64,000 nt of DNA, taken from Cyanobium sp. NIES-981. Its GTDB lineage: Bacteria; Cyanobacteriota; Cyanobacteriia; PCC-6307; Cyanobiaceae. The stretch spans positions 2,790,001 through 2,854,000 of the forward strand of contig NZ_LT578417.1 in NCBI RefSeq assembly GCF_900088535.1. The letters are read 5' to 3'. The position numbers and the translations under genes were made by a program. This document shows positions 25,489 through 38,360 of this stretch, one piece after another. Each line of letters begins with the position of its first letter. Within the stretch, counting starts at the first letter, position 1. A model generated the notes under the pieces. It was not told the DNA's origin. It saw only the letters and a list, made by a program, of their open reading frames with translations, and made no database searches.

Positions 25489-25848
25489 ATGCCCGGCAGT
25501 AGCAGCGGCGACGGTGATCGCGCACGGTCCAAGGCACGCAGGACCTCCGGCAGGGCGGCAGGTGAGCCCGGCGCCGCGGCGGAGCCCAGCACTCCGGCGG
25601 TGCACAAGGACAGTGCCCAGGCCAGGCGCACGGCGGCAGGGCTGAGCTACAACGAAGCACGCAGCGCGCTGGATCTGATCCTTGCCGAACTCCAGAGCAG
25701 CACGCTGCAGGTGGAGGAGATGGCTGCCCTGCACCGCCGAGCCCAGGCCTATGCCGAACGCTGCGAGCAGATCCTGGGGGAGGTGGAGCAGGAGATTCTG
25801 ATCTGGGACCCCAGCACCGAAACCGATCCCGTTCCGTACACCCCATGA
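25489..25848 (+). CDS. xseB: exodeoxyribonuclease VII small subunit
   Basis: Small regulatory subunit that wraps around the XseA coiled coil. Residues about 52-105 carry the XseB helical hairpin (LSYNEARSALDLILAELQ, then EEMAALHRRAQAYAERCEQI). The first 50 residues are a charged, low-complexity extension not found in Escherichia coli XseB, so the 119-residue protein is longer than usual. It starts two bases after xseA and overlaps the next gene in an ATGA, indicating one transcript. Confidence 0.88.
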   Translation: MPGSSSGDGDRARSKARRTSGRAAGEPGAAAEPSTPAVHKDSAQARRTAAGLSYNEARSALDLILAELQSSTLQVEEMAALHRRAQAYAERCEQILGEVEQEILIWDPSTETDPVPYTP

Positions 25849-26225
25849 CCCCCCCCGAGCCCCCCGCCGCCAGCGTTCCGCCTCCCACGCCCTGGCTGCG
25901 CTGGGTCTACCTGGTGCTGGCCATCGCCGGAGCCGTGCTGCCCTGGCTTGCCAACCTGGCCTACATCAAGGAGTACGGCGGCAGTTTCGATCTCGTCCAG
26001 TTCATCCAGCTGGCCAACGTCAATCCGGCGGCGGCATCCCTGTCCCGCGATCTGGCCATTGGATCCACAGCAGTGGTGATCTGGATGGTGCACGAGGCCC
26101 GCCGGCTGCAGGTTCGCGGGCTTGCCATCGTGTTGCTCACCTGTGTCACGGTGGCGTTCGCCTGTGGCGCGCCGCTGTTCCTGTATCTGCGCGAGCGGCG
26201 GCTCGCTGAGCTGGCGCGCTCGTGA
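25845..26225 (+). CDS. DUF2834 family membrane protein
   Basis: A 126-residue protein with about three membrane helices: YLVLAIAGAVLPWLANLAY, then SLSRDLAIGSTAVVIWMV, then LAIVLLTCVTVAFACGAPLF. The sequence pattern (PW near the first helix, RDL before the second, PLFLYLRER at the end) fits the DUF2834 family of unknown function found in cyanobacteria. It is coupled to xseB through an ATGA overlap; a functional link to the nuclease is not implied. Confidence 0.8.
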   Translation: MTPPEPPAASVPPPTPWLRWVYLVLAIAGAVLPWLANLAYIKEYGGSFDLVQFIQLANVNPAAASLSRDLAIGSTAVVIWMVHEARRLQVRGLAIVLLTCVTVAFACGAPLFLYLRERRLAELARS

Positions 26226-26284
26226 GCCACTCCCGATCCGATGCTGCCGTCGTCAGTTCCCTGGGTCGCCAGTTCTCGGTGTCG

Positions 26285-26677
26285 TCAGTTCTCGTCGTCG
26301 ATGGCCTGGGACGACACCACTTCCACGTCAATGGTGGCTGACGACGCCTTGACGTTGCGGGCTTCCTGATCCACCTCACGACCACCGAAGACCTGGGTTT
26401 CGTCTCCCGGCGAGGCAGAGTCCTGGCCGAGGGCAGTGCCACAGGCCGGACACACCTCGGCGCCCACGCTCATGAAACCGCAAGCCGGGCAGACGGTGAG
26501 CCGACGCCGCAGAACCTGCCAGGCGATCAGGCCGAGGCCCCCCAGCAGCAGCGGCAGAAGCAACAGGGTGAGGGTGATGCCGCCCACCACATCCAGCAAC
26601 ACCCGTCCGGCGGGAGAGGGGGCCAGCAGCAGCAACCCCAGCAGTGCAAGCCACACCCATGGGATCTGCCTCTGCAT
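26285..26677 (-). CDS. zinc-ribbon membrane protein
   Basis: A 130-residue protein from ATG 26677 with two N-terminal hydrophobic segments (VWLALLGLLLLAPS and VGGITLTLLLLPLLLGGLGL), then a rubredoxin-like zinc ribbon (CPACGFMSVGAEVCPACG) and an acidic C-terminal tail. The upstream extension of the frame has no coding character, so ATG 26677 is preferred. Such anchored zinc ribbons are often assembly or regulatory factors; no specific role is evident. It stands alone, convergent with the DUF2834 gene. Confidence 0.7.
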   Translation of the reverse strand: MQRQIPWVWLALLGLLLLAPSPAGRVLLDVVGGITLTLLLLPLLLGGLGLIAWQVLRRRLTVCPACGFMSVGAEVCPACGTALGQDSASPGDETQVFGGREVDQEARNVKASSATIDVEVVSSQAIDDEN

Positions 26678-26709
26678 AACGATGCGGGTACGTCGGTGAG
26701 GTGGTTGGA

Positions 26710-26720
26710 GGGGGGGGGGG
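26710..26720. repeat. G11 homopolymer tract
   Basis: Eleven consecutive G residues upstream of the zinc-ribbon gene (33 bases before its ATG on the minus strand) and downstream of the YihY-family gene. Tracts this long are prone to slippage in replication and in sequencing. Confidence 0.8.
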
Positions 26721-26802
26721 AGCGGACGTCCCACCGCCTCCATCCTGGCCCGCCGCTGCCTCTCCCGGGCCAGTCCGCTGGCGTCCCCTCCGGGTGGCCC
26801 GC

Positions 26803-27735
26803 TCAGGATCGAGGATCCACCGGCGCCCTGCCGGGTCGGCTCAACACCACGCTGAGGCACTGGGAGTAGTAGATCAGCACGCCGATCATCCAGACCCACA
26901 GGCCGAAGACCAACACCCCCCCCACCAGCCCGTAGGCCTGGAAACGCACCCCCAGCACCACCAGCACACGGCCCAGCAGCAGGTTCAGGAGGGTGAAAGC
27001 CGAAGCGAGGAAGGCCGCTCCAGGAAGCAGATTGCGCCAGGAGACCCGCCGCGAGGGCAGCATCCAGAGCAGCAACAGGGCAGCCAGCAGGCTGAACCCC
27101 AGGGTGGAGAGCAGGTCCAAACCCGAACTGAAAGGACGCTGGAGGTCGAGGACCCGCGGGAAAATCCTGGGGAACAGCTCCACCAGCGCCGGAGAGCCCG
27201 GCAACCGCCAGCTGGTGGCCACACGGTCCAGCACAATCACGAGGGCCATCAGAGCCATCAGGCCCAGGGCTTTGAGCCGCAAGCGGCAGTAGCGCAGCAC
27301 CAGCTGCAGCCAGGGAAGCCCTTCAAGTCCGAACGGCCTGTCCCACCACAGGCGATCCGCCCCGCGTTGCAGCGTCAGGTAGGCATTGCTGGCGGTGAGC
27401 ACCAGCACGAGCACGCCGAGCAGCCCAGCGCCCACACCCTGGCGCAGGAAAGCATTCAGACCGGCTGTGACCGCAGGCATGGCGGAACCGGGCAGCACCT
27501 GCCGAGCTCCGCTCAGCACCCGCTCCACCAATCCTTCATCCTGGCCCAGGACCCTGGCGGCCAGGGAGAGGGCGATCAGCACAATCGGGAACAGCGACTG
27601 CATCGCGTGGTAAGCGAAAGCGGCGCTGAGATCCACACAGTCATGCCGAAACCAGAGTTTCGAGGCCTGGAGGAACACCTGCCACGGGCGCAGCAGCCGG
27701 TGCGATCGGTTCTGCCGCAGATCAGCTTCGCCCAC
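26803..27735 (-). CDS. YihY/UPF0761 (BrkB-like) family membrane protein
   Basis: Multi-pass inner-membrane protein of about 310 residues with the family pattern: SAAFAYHAMQSLFPIVLIAL in the first helix region, TASNAYLTLQRGADRLW, and the C-terminal helices ending GVLVFGLWVWMIGVLIYYSQ. I place the start at GTG 27735, which has GGAG 8 bases upstream; the open frame continues to 27807 but would run into the rRNA terminator. Function is unresolved (not RNase BN, as once thought). It lies directly behind the rRNA operon on the same strand. Confidence 0.85.
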   Translation of the reverse strand: MGEADLRQNRSHRLLRPWQVFLQASKLWFRHDCVDLSAAFAYHAMQSLFPIVLIALSLAARVLGQDEGLVERVLSGARQVLPGSAMPAVTAGLNAFLRQGVGAGLLGVLVLVLTASNAYLTLQRGADRLWWDRPFGLEGLPWLQLVLRYCRLRLKALGLMALMALVIVLDRVATSWRLPGSPALVELFPRIFPRVLDLQRPFSSGLDLLSTLGFSLLAALLLLWMLPSRRVSWRNLLPGAAFLASAFTLLNLLLGRVLVVLGVRFQAYGLVGGVLVFGLWVWMIGVLIYYSQCLSVVLSRPGRAPVDPRS

Positions 27736-27803
27736 TCCACCACTCCAGCAGTTCAGTACTCCAGACCCGCCCCGCCTCCGGGGTCCGGGCCACAAACCAA
27801 GCC

Positions 27804-27830
27804 ACAAAAAAAGCCACCCGCAGGTGGCTT
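27804..27830 (-). terminator. rRNA operon terminator
   Basis: An 8-bp stem (AAGCCACC with GGTGGCTT) and a 4-base loop at 27811-27830, followed on the minus strand by a run of seven T residues. It lies about 50 bases past the 5S rRNA gene, the expected place for intrinsic termination of the rrn transcript. Confidence 0.85.
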
Positions 27831-27878
27831 CCGGCCTGCCTCACGCAGGACCTTCTTCTTTGGAGCAGCAATAGTTTT

Positions 27879-27997
27879 ACCTGGCATCGACCTATTTTCT
27901 CAGGGGGCTACCCCCCAAATATCGTCGGCGCTGCAGCGTTTCACAACCGAGTTCGAGATGGATCGGTGTGGTTCCACTGCGCCATGGACACCAGGAT
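27879..27997 (-). rRNA. rrf: 5S ribosomal RNA
   Basis: About 119 bases with the conserved 5S core (GAACTCGGTTGTGAAACG, then TTGGGGGGTAGCCCCCTG). The terminal stem pairs TCCTGG at the 5' end with CCAGG at the 3' end. It is third in the operon, about 140 bases after the 23S gene. Confidence 0.92.
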
Positions 27998-28016
27998 AGT
28001 CGTCGCGCTCCCAGGT

Positions 28017-28037
28017 GAACCCTGAGAACTGCATAGG
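28017..28037 (-). other. 23S processing stem, 3' arm
   Basis: This 21-base segment in the 23S-5S spacer is complementary at 19 of 21 positions to 31322-31342 before the 23S gene. The pair brackets 23S rRNA and probably forms the RNase III processing stalk. Confidence 0.65.
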
Positions 28038-28139
28038 TTAGATCCTGATCACCTGCCCCACCTGACTCCCCTCTGCAGGGGCACCAGGCCTGGCTGTGAT
28101 CAACATCCTCTGGAATCAAGCACAAGAGCTCGAGTTGAT

Positions 28140-31025
<2,886 letters not shown>

Positions 31026-31321
31026 ATTTAAACTCCCAGTGCTTCAGGTTGTTGACACCTATTCTCTCACCATTCCATTCACACGCTCAGGCAACAGCTT
31101 CCATCACCCTCATCGGATGATCGTTGCCACTGCCCTCACGCGTTCGCTGGAATGCTGGATCAGACTCTCCCCTCCTCGGCGGAAGGCAAAAGAACACTGA
31201 AAGCTCTCGGCTCTTGTCTCCATAGAATTGCCGATTCCCGCACGCTCTTGGTACTGGCTCATCGCCAATCCCTCCAGCGCAGGAAATCAAGCCTCCATGA
31301 GATGCTTTCTTTCCAGACTCA

Positions 31322-31342
31322 CCTATGCAGTTGTCAAGGTTC
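31322..31342 (-). other. 23S processing stem, 5' arm
   Basis: The minus-strand sequence GAACCTTGACAACTGCATAG resembles the conserved element near the 3' end of cyanobacterial 16S-23S spacers. It pairs with 28017-28037 beyond the 23S gene, so it likely forms the processing stalk in addition to any antitermination role. Confidence 0.6.
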
Positions 31343-31623
31343 TGCTGTCTTCTCTCTGTCAACTCACGCTCACAGAGTGAATCCAGCATCGGCTCAATCG
31401 TTGATCACCGTTGATGATCAGGAATGAGCAGAGGCTGAACTCCGCAGCTATCATCCGCAGCCATCAAAATCTCTCTTGATGCTGCTGAAACCTACCGTCT
31501 GTCTGGTCACCTCCTCACGCCTTGCTTCCTGGCGATCGGGTTTCTGGCTTTCGGGGTGTCCCGCCTGCATTCCGGCTCGGCAGCAACATCATCGTGCTCC
31601 CTTGCCTTCCCGCGCTGCGTCAG

Positions 31624-31696
31624 TGGAGGTTAGCGGACTCGAACCGCTGACATCCTGCTTGCAAAGCAGGCGCTCTACCAACTGAGCTAAACCCCC
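31624..31696 (-). tRNA. tRNA-Ala (TGC)
   Basis: A 73-base cloverleaf in the 16S-23S spacer with anticodon TGC in the loop CTTTGCAAG. The acceptor stem contains the G3:U70 pair that identifies alanine tRNA, and the T loop is GGTTCGAGTCC. CCA is not encoded. It is the second spacer tRNA. Confidence 0.95.
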
Positions 31697-31731
31697 AGCC
31701 GGCAAGTCCTGCCTGCTGGGCAGGCGGCGAA

Positions 31732-31805
<74 letters not shown>

Positions 31806-31898
31806 AGGAAGGAATCTCCCGCAACACGTCTTCCTCCAAGAGATTGTCCTCTCGGACCCTCTCCTCTCGCAAGCCACGGTCTGGGAGCTCGTGGGGTG

Positions 31899-31921
31899 AC
31901 CTAGACAACGTTTAGGAACTG
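31899..31921 (-). other. spacer arm of a long-range leader pairing around 16S
   Basis: On the minus strand this reads CAGTTCCTAAACGTT followed by GTCTAGGT. The first 15 bases are perfectly complementary to the rrn leader at 34098-34112, and the next 8 pair (one G-U) with 34119-34126 after a 6-base bulge on the leader side. It brackets 16S rRNA and probably forms the 16S precursor stalk. Confidence 0.6.
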
Positions 31922-32129
31922 AAAAAGATCGCACAGCCTCACCAAATCCAGCACCGTCACAGCTTGACCCTCGCGGATCTCCCTGCTTCAGCCTTGCTTC
32001 AGTTCGCTGACTCTCTCCTTGAGGTACCGATCGACCTTCGAGATGACAGGACCGTGGCCTGAGACAATTGGGCCCTTCAGACTTTCGTCCTCGTGGCGCT
32101 CAGACATCACAATCAGTTGTGTCTCCCTG

Positions 32130-33612
<1,483 letters not shown>

Positions 33613-33738
33613 TGTAGTCCGGTCCTCTTGAACCAGTCACCTCACCAGATGCCTCGCGGCACCCAGTCAAGCCCTGGCCCTCAACTCGGCTTGCTCACTC
33701 CCAAGCTCGGCACTGGCGTACCAAACTCAGTCGTCGCC

Positions 33739-33770
33739 CCATTGTCTTCACAATGGTTTCAAAGAGTGCA
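33739..33770 (-). promoter_or_regulatory. boxA-like antitermination element and hairpin in the rrn leader
   Basis: On the minus strand TGCACTCTTTGAAA (33757-33770) resembles the boxA consensus TGCTCTTTAACA bound by NusB/S10. It is followed at once by a perfect 7-bp hairpin (CCATTGT, GAAG loop, ACAATGG). The order boxA then hairpin differs from the Escherichia coli leader, where boxB precedes boxA. Confidence 0.5.
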
Positions 33771-34097
33771 CGCTCGTCCCTCAACTCAGGCCTCACCACA
33801 AGAATTCCCATTCCCATGGCTCCTCCGTCATCTCAGGCTTCCCGTGGCTTTCCCAGATCTCAGATCCGGTTCGCTTCCAGCTTCAGCAGACGCTTTGCAT
33901 GCTCCCTCGCTTCGTGATCAAGCTCGGCAGCACTCGCCCGCTCTCGCCGGTCGCTGTGTTCTTTTGACGGGACCTCACACCCCCACTGCTCGTTCGTCAC
34001 CCTCCCGCAGCTCACTCCCACCCGTTGCACCCAGACCCTCAAGGTCCAGGCTCTTCAGCCAGCAGCTCACTCCAGGACCATGACGCAGTGGAAGCGT

Positions 34098-34126
34098 CAG
34101 TTCCTAAACGTTTCGGTTGTCCAGGT
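34098..34126 (-). other. leader arm of the 16S processing stalk
   Basis: Complementary to 31899-31921 beyond 16S: 15 contiguous pairs, a 6-base bulge, then 8 pairs. It lies about 490 bases upstream of mature 16S, so a large part of the leader would be looped inside the stalk. Confidence 0.55.
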
Positions 34127-34299
34127 TCCTCCACCTCCACACCAGTCACCCCGGTGCTCTCGGTGGACGCTGCCTCGCGGTTCCCCGCTCCGGCAACTCA
34201 GAAAACTTACATCACCGGGGGGCTCCTGCCTTGCGGCCCTCGCTTCCCCTCCGTAAGCCCGCTAACCCCGCAGCTCTCGCTCCTGGGGCGCAGTCCAAA

Positions 34300-34330
34300 A
34301 CTGTAGCACCCTCCCCTCAGCCGGGGTCAA
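34300..34330 (-). promoter_or_regulatory. candidate rrn promoter
   Basis: On the minus strand TTGACC (34325-34330) is followed after 19 bases by TACAGT (34300-34305). The spacing is longer than the usual 17. The -35 element lies inside the 3' end of the upstream inositol-monophosphatase-family gene. It is the best candidate I see, but not the only possible one. Confidence 0.4.
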
Positions 34331-35147
34331 CCATCTCCTGCCCGCCCAGCTGCAGCAGTGCCTCACCCCAGGGCATGAAGCGCGCCAGCGTCTCGGCACG
34401 ATCCGCCGCCAGAACCGGATAGTCGGCCGTGGCCTGGTCGCTGCCCGGCTCCAGCTGCTCCGGACTGCGCAGCAGCCAGCGCACCGAGCAGTGCAGTTCC
34501 GTGAGCACCAGCCAGGCGGCCGCCAGATCCCAGATCTTGGGCGTGGCCTCGAGGGCCGCCACCGTCTGCCCCATGGCCACGCTCACCAGATTGAGGCTGG
34601 CCACGCCCAGGAGCCGGATCTTGCCGGGAAAGCGCTGGCGGGGCAGTCGCTGCAGCACTCCGATCGAGCGGCTGCAGAGGGAGGCGCAGCCCGCCGGGTG
34701 GCTCTGCAGGGAGGGGGGATGCAGCGGTTTGCCATTGCGCCAGGCCCCCTGCCCCCGCACCGCCACGATGCGCTGCCGCAGGGGAGGCACGTCCAGCACG
34801 GCCAGCACAGGGCGTCCCCCCTCGAAGCGGGCCAGCGAGATGGCCCAGTAGGGAATCCCCGCCGCGAAGTTCGTGGTGCCATCCAGGGGATCCACCACCC
34901 AGAAGGCCTCGGTGAGGGGAACGCGCTTGTCGCCTTCCTCACTGAGAACCCCTTCGCCGGGGTAGAGCTCCGCCAGCCCCTGCACCAGGGTGCTGTCACT
35001 CCAGCGGTCACAGGCGGTGATGAGGCTCCCATCCGCCTTGACATCGGAGACGGCATGGCCGAAATCAGCCCGCTGCCGTTCCGCCACCCGATCGAGCAAC
35101 GCCACCAGGCCTGGATCCAGGGCAGAGCGCGTGGGGGTTGTGGTCAT
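34317..35147 (-). CDS. inositol monophosphatase family protein
   Basis: A 276-residue member of the IMPase/FBPase superfamily. Metal-binding motifs are visible: LSEEGD near residue 70, WVVDPLDGTTNF (the family signature) and the C-terminal WDLAAAWLVL. Substrates in the family include inositol phosphates, histidinol phosphate, and adenosine bisphosphates, and I cannot choose. The start overlaps the transporter stop in an ATGA (35144-35147). It is the last gene before the rRNA operon, and the predicted rrn -35 lies in its final codons. Bacterial SuhB of the same family is an rrn antitermination factor, so the position is suggestive. Confidence 0.85.
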   Translation of the reverse strand: MTTTPTRSALDPGLVALLDRVAERQRADFGHAVSDVKADGSLITACDRWSDSTLVQGLAELYPGEGVLSEEGDKRVPLTEAFWVVDPLDGTTNFAAGIPYWAISLARFEGGRPVLAVLDVPPLRQRIVAVRGQGAWRNGKPLHPPSLQSHPAGCASLCSRSIGVLQRLPRQRFPGKIRLLGVASLNLVSVAMGQTVAALEATPKIWDLAAAWLVLTELHCSVRWLLRSPEQLEPGSDQATADYPVLAADRAETLARFMPWGEALLQLGGQEMVDPG

Positions 35148-36568
35148 CCAATCTCGAGGGCAAGGACCTTGCTGAGACTTCTCCCCGTATCCTCCCTGAA
35201 CTGGCGCAGATTGACGCGGCTCAGCACCGCAAGCGCCACAAGGGCCACGAGCGCTTCAACCCCGAGCACCAGCGCGTAGGGGGGAAAAGGCCCGGGGGGG
35301 AGGGGGAAGAGCTGCTGCAACCAACGGCCCAGATCCAGGAGTCCGCCCCCGATCACCTTGCCCAGGGCCCGGGACATCGCCTGGGCCAGCCCCCAGACCC
35401 CGACGAAGGTGCCGGCGGCTTCCGGCAGGGTGAGATCGAGCATCAGCACCAGCGCGCTGTTGGTGCCGATGCCGGCGGCCAGGCCGAAGAGCACCATCAC
35501 AATTCGCAGCAGGGGGATCTGGGCCACCATCCCGCTCACCAGCAGCAGCAGCAGGCTGGCCAGGATGAGCTGACAGCCCAGCCGCGCCGTGGCGAGCTTG
35601 CCGAGCCGGGGCACGATCCAGAGGCCCGCCAGCAGCAGTCCCGCCAGGGTGCCGATGCCCCACAGGGCATTCAGGGACGCCGTGGCGGCGATCGGCATGC
35701 CGAACACGTCGGCGCCGTAGCTCTCGAGGATCGGGTCCTGCAGAAACAGCGCCAGCGTGAACAGCACCAGAAAGAGGAAAAACACCAGCACCTGGCGGCT
35801 CGAGGTGACCAGGGCCCAGGACTGCCGCAGGGTGATGGCGTCGTCGCGGGAGCTGGCCTGGCTGCGGCCGCTGCTGCGGCGGGCCGGCGGCTCCATGCCC
35901 AGGGTGGCCACCAGCGTGAGCAGCAGCACCACAGCCGCCACCCGCAGCATGAAGCCGAGCAGCGCAGGCTCGAGCAGGGCCGGATCCCGCACCCCATCCA
36001 GACTGCGCAGGCCGATGGCGATGCTGATGGCCCCCACCACGATCCCCACGGTGAGCAGGCACCAGATGATCCCCACCGCCCTGGGCCGCTCCTGCTCGGT
36101 GGTGCGATCGATCACCAGGGCCAGGTAGGGCGTGGAGGCCAGCGAAATCGCCAGGCCATAGGCGGCGAACAGCCCGCACAGGGCGAGAACCCCACCGGCC
36201 AGCCGGGAGGAATCATCGGCCTGCAGCAAGGCGGCCACCTGGAAGATCAGGGGGATGGAGAGCACCGCCAGGCCGCAGAAGGCCAGACTGCCCAGCCAGA
36301 TGTAGGGCAGCCGGTGGCGGCCGGCCAGGGGATAGCCATCCGACACCTGCCCCACCAGCACCCTGGCTGGGGCCACGAACTGCTCAAAGGCCAGGGCGCC
36401 TCCCACCCACAGGGCAGGAAACCCCAGCTCGCTGATCATCACGCGGTTGAGCATGCCGGCGAAGATCACGGCCAGGCAGCCCAGGCAACCCTGGAACAAG
36501 CCGAGCCGCAGGGTGCCGGCCAGGCCCAGTGAGCCGGTCTGGGCAAGCTGGGGGCGGTCGCTGGCCAC
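35144..36568 (-). CDS. PucC/BCH2-family major facilitator transporter
   Basis: A 474-residue, 12-helix membrane protein of the PucC (Lhaa/BCH2) branch of the major facilitator superfamily. Typical sequence includes LNRVMISELGFPALWVGG, the QVSDGYPLAGRHRLPYIWLG loop and ASTPYLALVIDRT. In phototrophs these proteins are linked to light-harvesting or bacteriochlorophyll/chlorophyll delivery; in cyanobacteria the cargo is not settled. The gene is second to last in the operon, two bases after tolC-like and overlapping the phosphatase gene. Confidence 0.88.
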   Translation of the reverse strand: MASDRPQLAQTGSLGLAGTLRLGLFQGCLGCLAVIFAGMLNRVMISELGFPALWVGGALAFEQFVAPARVLVGQVSDGYPLAGRHRLPYIWLGSLAFCGLAVLSIPLIFQVAALLQADDSSRLAGGVLALCGLFAAYGLAISLASTPYLALVIDRTTEQERPRAVGIIWCLLTVGIVVGAISIAIGLRSLDGVRDPALLEPALLGFMLRVAAVVLLLTLVATLGMEPPARRSSGRSQASSRDDAITLRQSWALVTSSRQVLVFFLFLVLFTLALFLQDPILESYGADVFGMPIAATASLNALWGIGTLAGLLLAGLWIVPRLGKLATARLGCQLILASLLLLLVSGMVAQIPLLRIVMVLFGLAAGIGTNSALVLMLDLTLPEAAGTFVGVWGLAQAMSRALGKVIGGGLLDLGRWLQQLFPLPPGPFPPYALVLGVEALVALVALAVLSRVNLRQFREDTGRSLSKVLALEIG

Positions 36569-36570
36569 CC

Positions 36571-38331
36571 TCAGACGGGTCCCGGATTGGAGGCCTGGCA
36601 GGCCGGCAGCAGCGGCGTGGGCTCAACCGGAATGTCCGCTGCGGGTTCCGGCTTGATCGGCGACAACGCCTGGGCGGGGCAGGTGGTGATCTGGTCGAGC
36701 CCGGTCCTGCGGCGCAGCTCCGCCAGGTTCACGTTGTATTCGGTGATGGCCTGGGCGTAGCGCACCTCCGCCTGGGTGAGGTCGCGCTGGTTGTCCACCA
36801 CTTCCCGCTGGGTGGTGACGCCGGCCTGGAAGCGCAGGCGGGCGAGGCGCAGAGACTCCCGGGCCGAGATCACTTCCCGGGCCGTGGTGGTGATGTTGCG
36901 GTTGTTCTTGTCGAGGTTGTAGAAGCTCTCCTCCACTTCCCGGCGGATGGAATCCCGGCGCTCAGCGAAGCGGAAGGTGTTCTCCTGGGCCCGCTGGCGG
37001 CTCTGGCGAGCCTGGGCCGAGGAGGCGCCTCCGTCAAAGAGACTCCACCGCAGACTCAGACCCACCGAGGTGTCGTAGGAGCTGCCGGAGCTGATCCCCC
37101 CACCTCCAGAGCCTGCATTGGCGTTGAACCAATCGCTCTGGAAGCCGGCGAAGACGTTGAGGAAGGGCTGGGTTTCGCCGAGGGCGATGTTGGCCTGGCT
37201 GTTGGCGATCGAGACATCGAGCAGCACCTGATCCAATTCCTCCCTGAACGCATAGGCGGCCACGATGCTCTCCTGGAGGGAGGGCTGCCACACCCCCAGC
37301 ACCCGGGAGGGGTCCGCAGCTGTGGGGGTCACGTTCTGGGGCAGGTCCAGCAGGGAGGCGAGGGACCGGCGGGCGATCGACTGCTGCGCCAGGGCCGTGG
37401 TGAGCAGCTGCTGATCACGGGCCAGCTGGGTCTCGGCCTCCAATACCTCCAGCCGGGTGGCCACGCCAGCCTGGAAGCGGGCCCGCGAATCCCGCAGGCT
37501 CACCAGGGAGGCCCGCACCGACTGCTGGCCGATGCGCACCTGATCATCGGTCTCCTGCAGGGAGAAGTAGGCCTGGGCAGCCTGCAGGCGCAGATCCCTC
37601 AGGGCGATCACGTACTGATACTTCGCCCGCTCGAACTGGTCCCGGGCGGCGGCGATGGTGGGGTTGCGCTGGGGGTTGATCAGCGCCCACTGGGCCGTGA
37701 TCGCCACGCCTGCCGCCCAGCGATCCTGGTTGCTCACCTGGGTTCCGCCTCCCGCCAGGTTGCTGCGCTGCTGCCCGGTCGTGTAGGTGGGCAGCGCGTT
37801 GGCGTCGAGGTTGAGGTTGGGATACCAGAGAGCGATCTGGGCACGCAGGTTGCTCTGGGCCTGATCCACCTGGCTGGCGATGGCCTTGAGGTTGGGGTTG
37901 TTGACCTCGGCCAGGTTCTCCACCTGCTGCAGGCTCAGCGGACGCAGCTCCTCGATCACCACCTGCTCCGGCTTGGTCGGCAGGGCGAGGGAGTCGGGCG
38001 CGGGGAGATCCTCGACCGCGGGTTGCAGTTCATTGGCGGCCGGAGCGACCAGCTCGGGCTTGACCCGCGGACGGGTTCCCTTCACGTCCGGCGCGAAGGG
38101 GAGGGCCTGTTTGGGCGGCTCCGCCGCGGTGGCCTCAGGATCAGCCCCGCCGGCTGGGGAAGGCGGTTCGGCCTGGGCCAGACGGGTGGGGGCTTTGGAT
38201 CCGGTGTGCTTCACGGCAGCGGCTGAACCCGCGGACGGGTGGCCTGCAATCGCTTCGGCCCAGGCCGGGTCCGCGCCCAGAGGGAGCCCCAGAATTCCGA
38301 GCAGCGTGAGTCGGAATGCGAGATGAGCCAC
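36571..38331 (-). CDS. TolC-family outer-membrane efflux channel
   Basis: A 586-residue outer-membrane factor with signal peptide (FRLTLLGILGLPLGADPAWA) and two repeated coiled-coil halves (VENLAEVNNPNLKAIASQVDQ, later VISARESLRLARLRFQAGV). GTG start at 38331. After the signal there is about 100 residues of Pro/Ala-rich sequence before the first half, as often in cyanobacterial homologues. It forms the trimeric exit duct for tripartite pumps and type I secretion; the RND pump and adaptor at 0.5-5 kb are possible partners. It lies in the uppP-DUF512-tolC-pucC-phosphatase operon. Confidence 0.92.
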   Translation of the reverse strand: MAHLAFRLTLLGILGLPLGADPAWAEAIAGHPSAGSAAAVKHTGSKAPTRLAQAEPPSPAGGADPEATAAEPPKQALPFAPDVKGTRPRVKPELVAPAANELQPAVEDLPAPDSLALPTKPEQVVIEELRPLSLQQVENLAEVNNPNLKAIASQVDQAQSNLRAQIALWYPNLNLDANALPTYTTGQQRSNLAGGGTQVSNQDRWAAGVAITAQWALINPQRNPTIAAARDQFERAKYQYVIALRDLRLQAAQAYFSLQETDDQVRIGQQSVRASLVSLRDSRARFQAGVATRLEVLEAETQLARDQQLLTTALAQQSIARRSLASLLDLPQNVTPTAADPSRVLGVWQPSLQESIVAAYAFREELDQVLLDVSIANSQANIALGETQPFLNVFAGFQSDWFNANAGSGGGGISSGSSYDTSVGLSLRWSLFDGGASSAQARQSRQRAQENTFRFAERRDSIRREVEESFYNLDKNNRNITTTAREVISARESLRLARLRFQAGVTTQREVVDNQRDLTQAEVRYAQAITEYNVNLAELRRRTGLDQITTCPAQALSPIKPEPAADIPVEPTPLLPACQASNPGPV

Positions 38332-38360
38332 GCTGAAATCCCTACGGATATGGGCGGAGT

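Larger units (their letters stand above)
33613..34292 (-). other. rrn leader region (no gene seen)
   Basis: About 680 bases between the predicted rrn promoter and 16S rRNA. Frames here lack coding character. It holds a boxA-like element with an adjacent hairpin (33739-33770) and the leader arm of the 16S stalk (34098-34126). The rest shows no recognisable element. Confidence 0.6.

Noticed and set aside
35138-36532. A long plus-strand open frame opposite the PucC-like gene
   Set aside because: Gln/His/Gly-rich shadow of a hydrophobic membrane protein; the minus strand encodes all conserved motifs.
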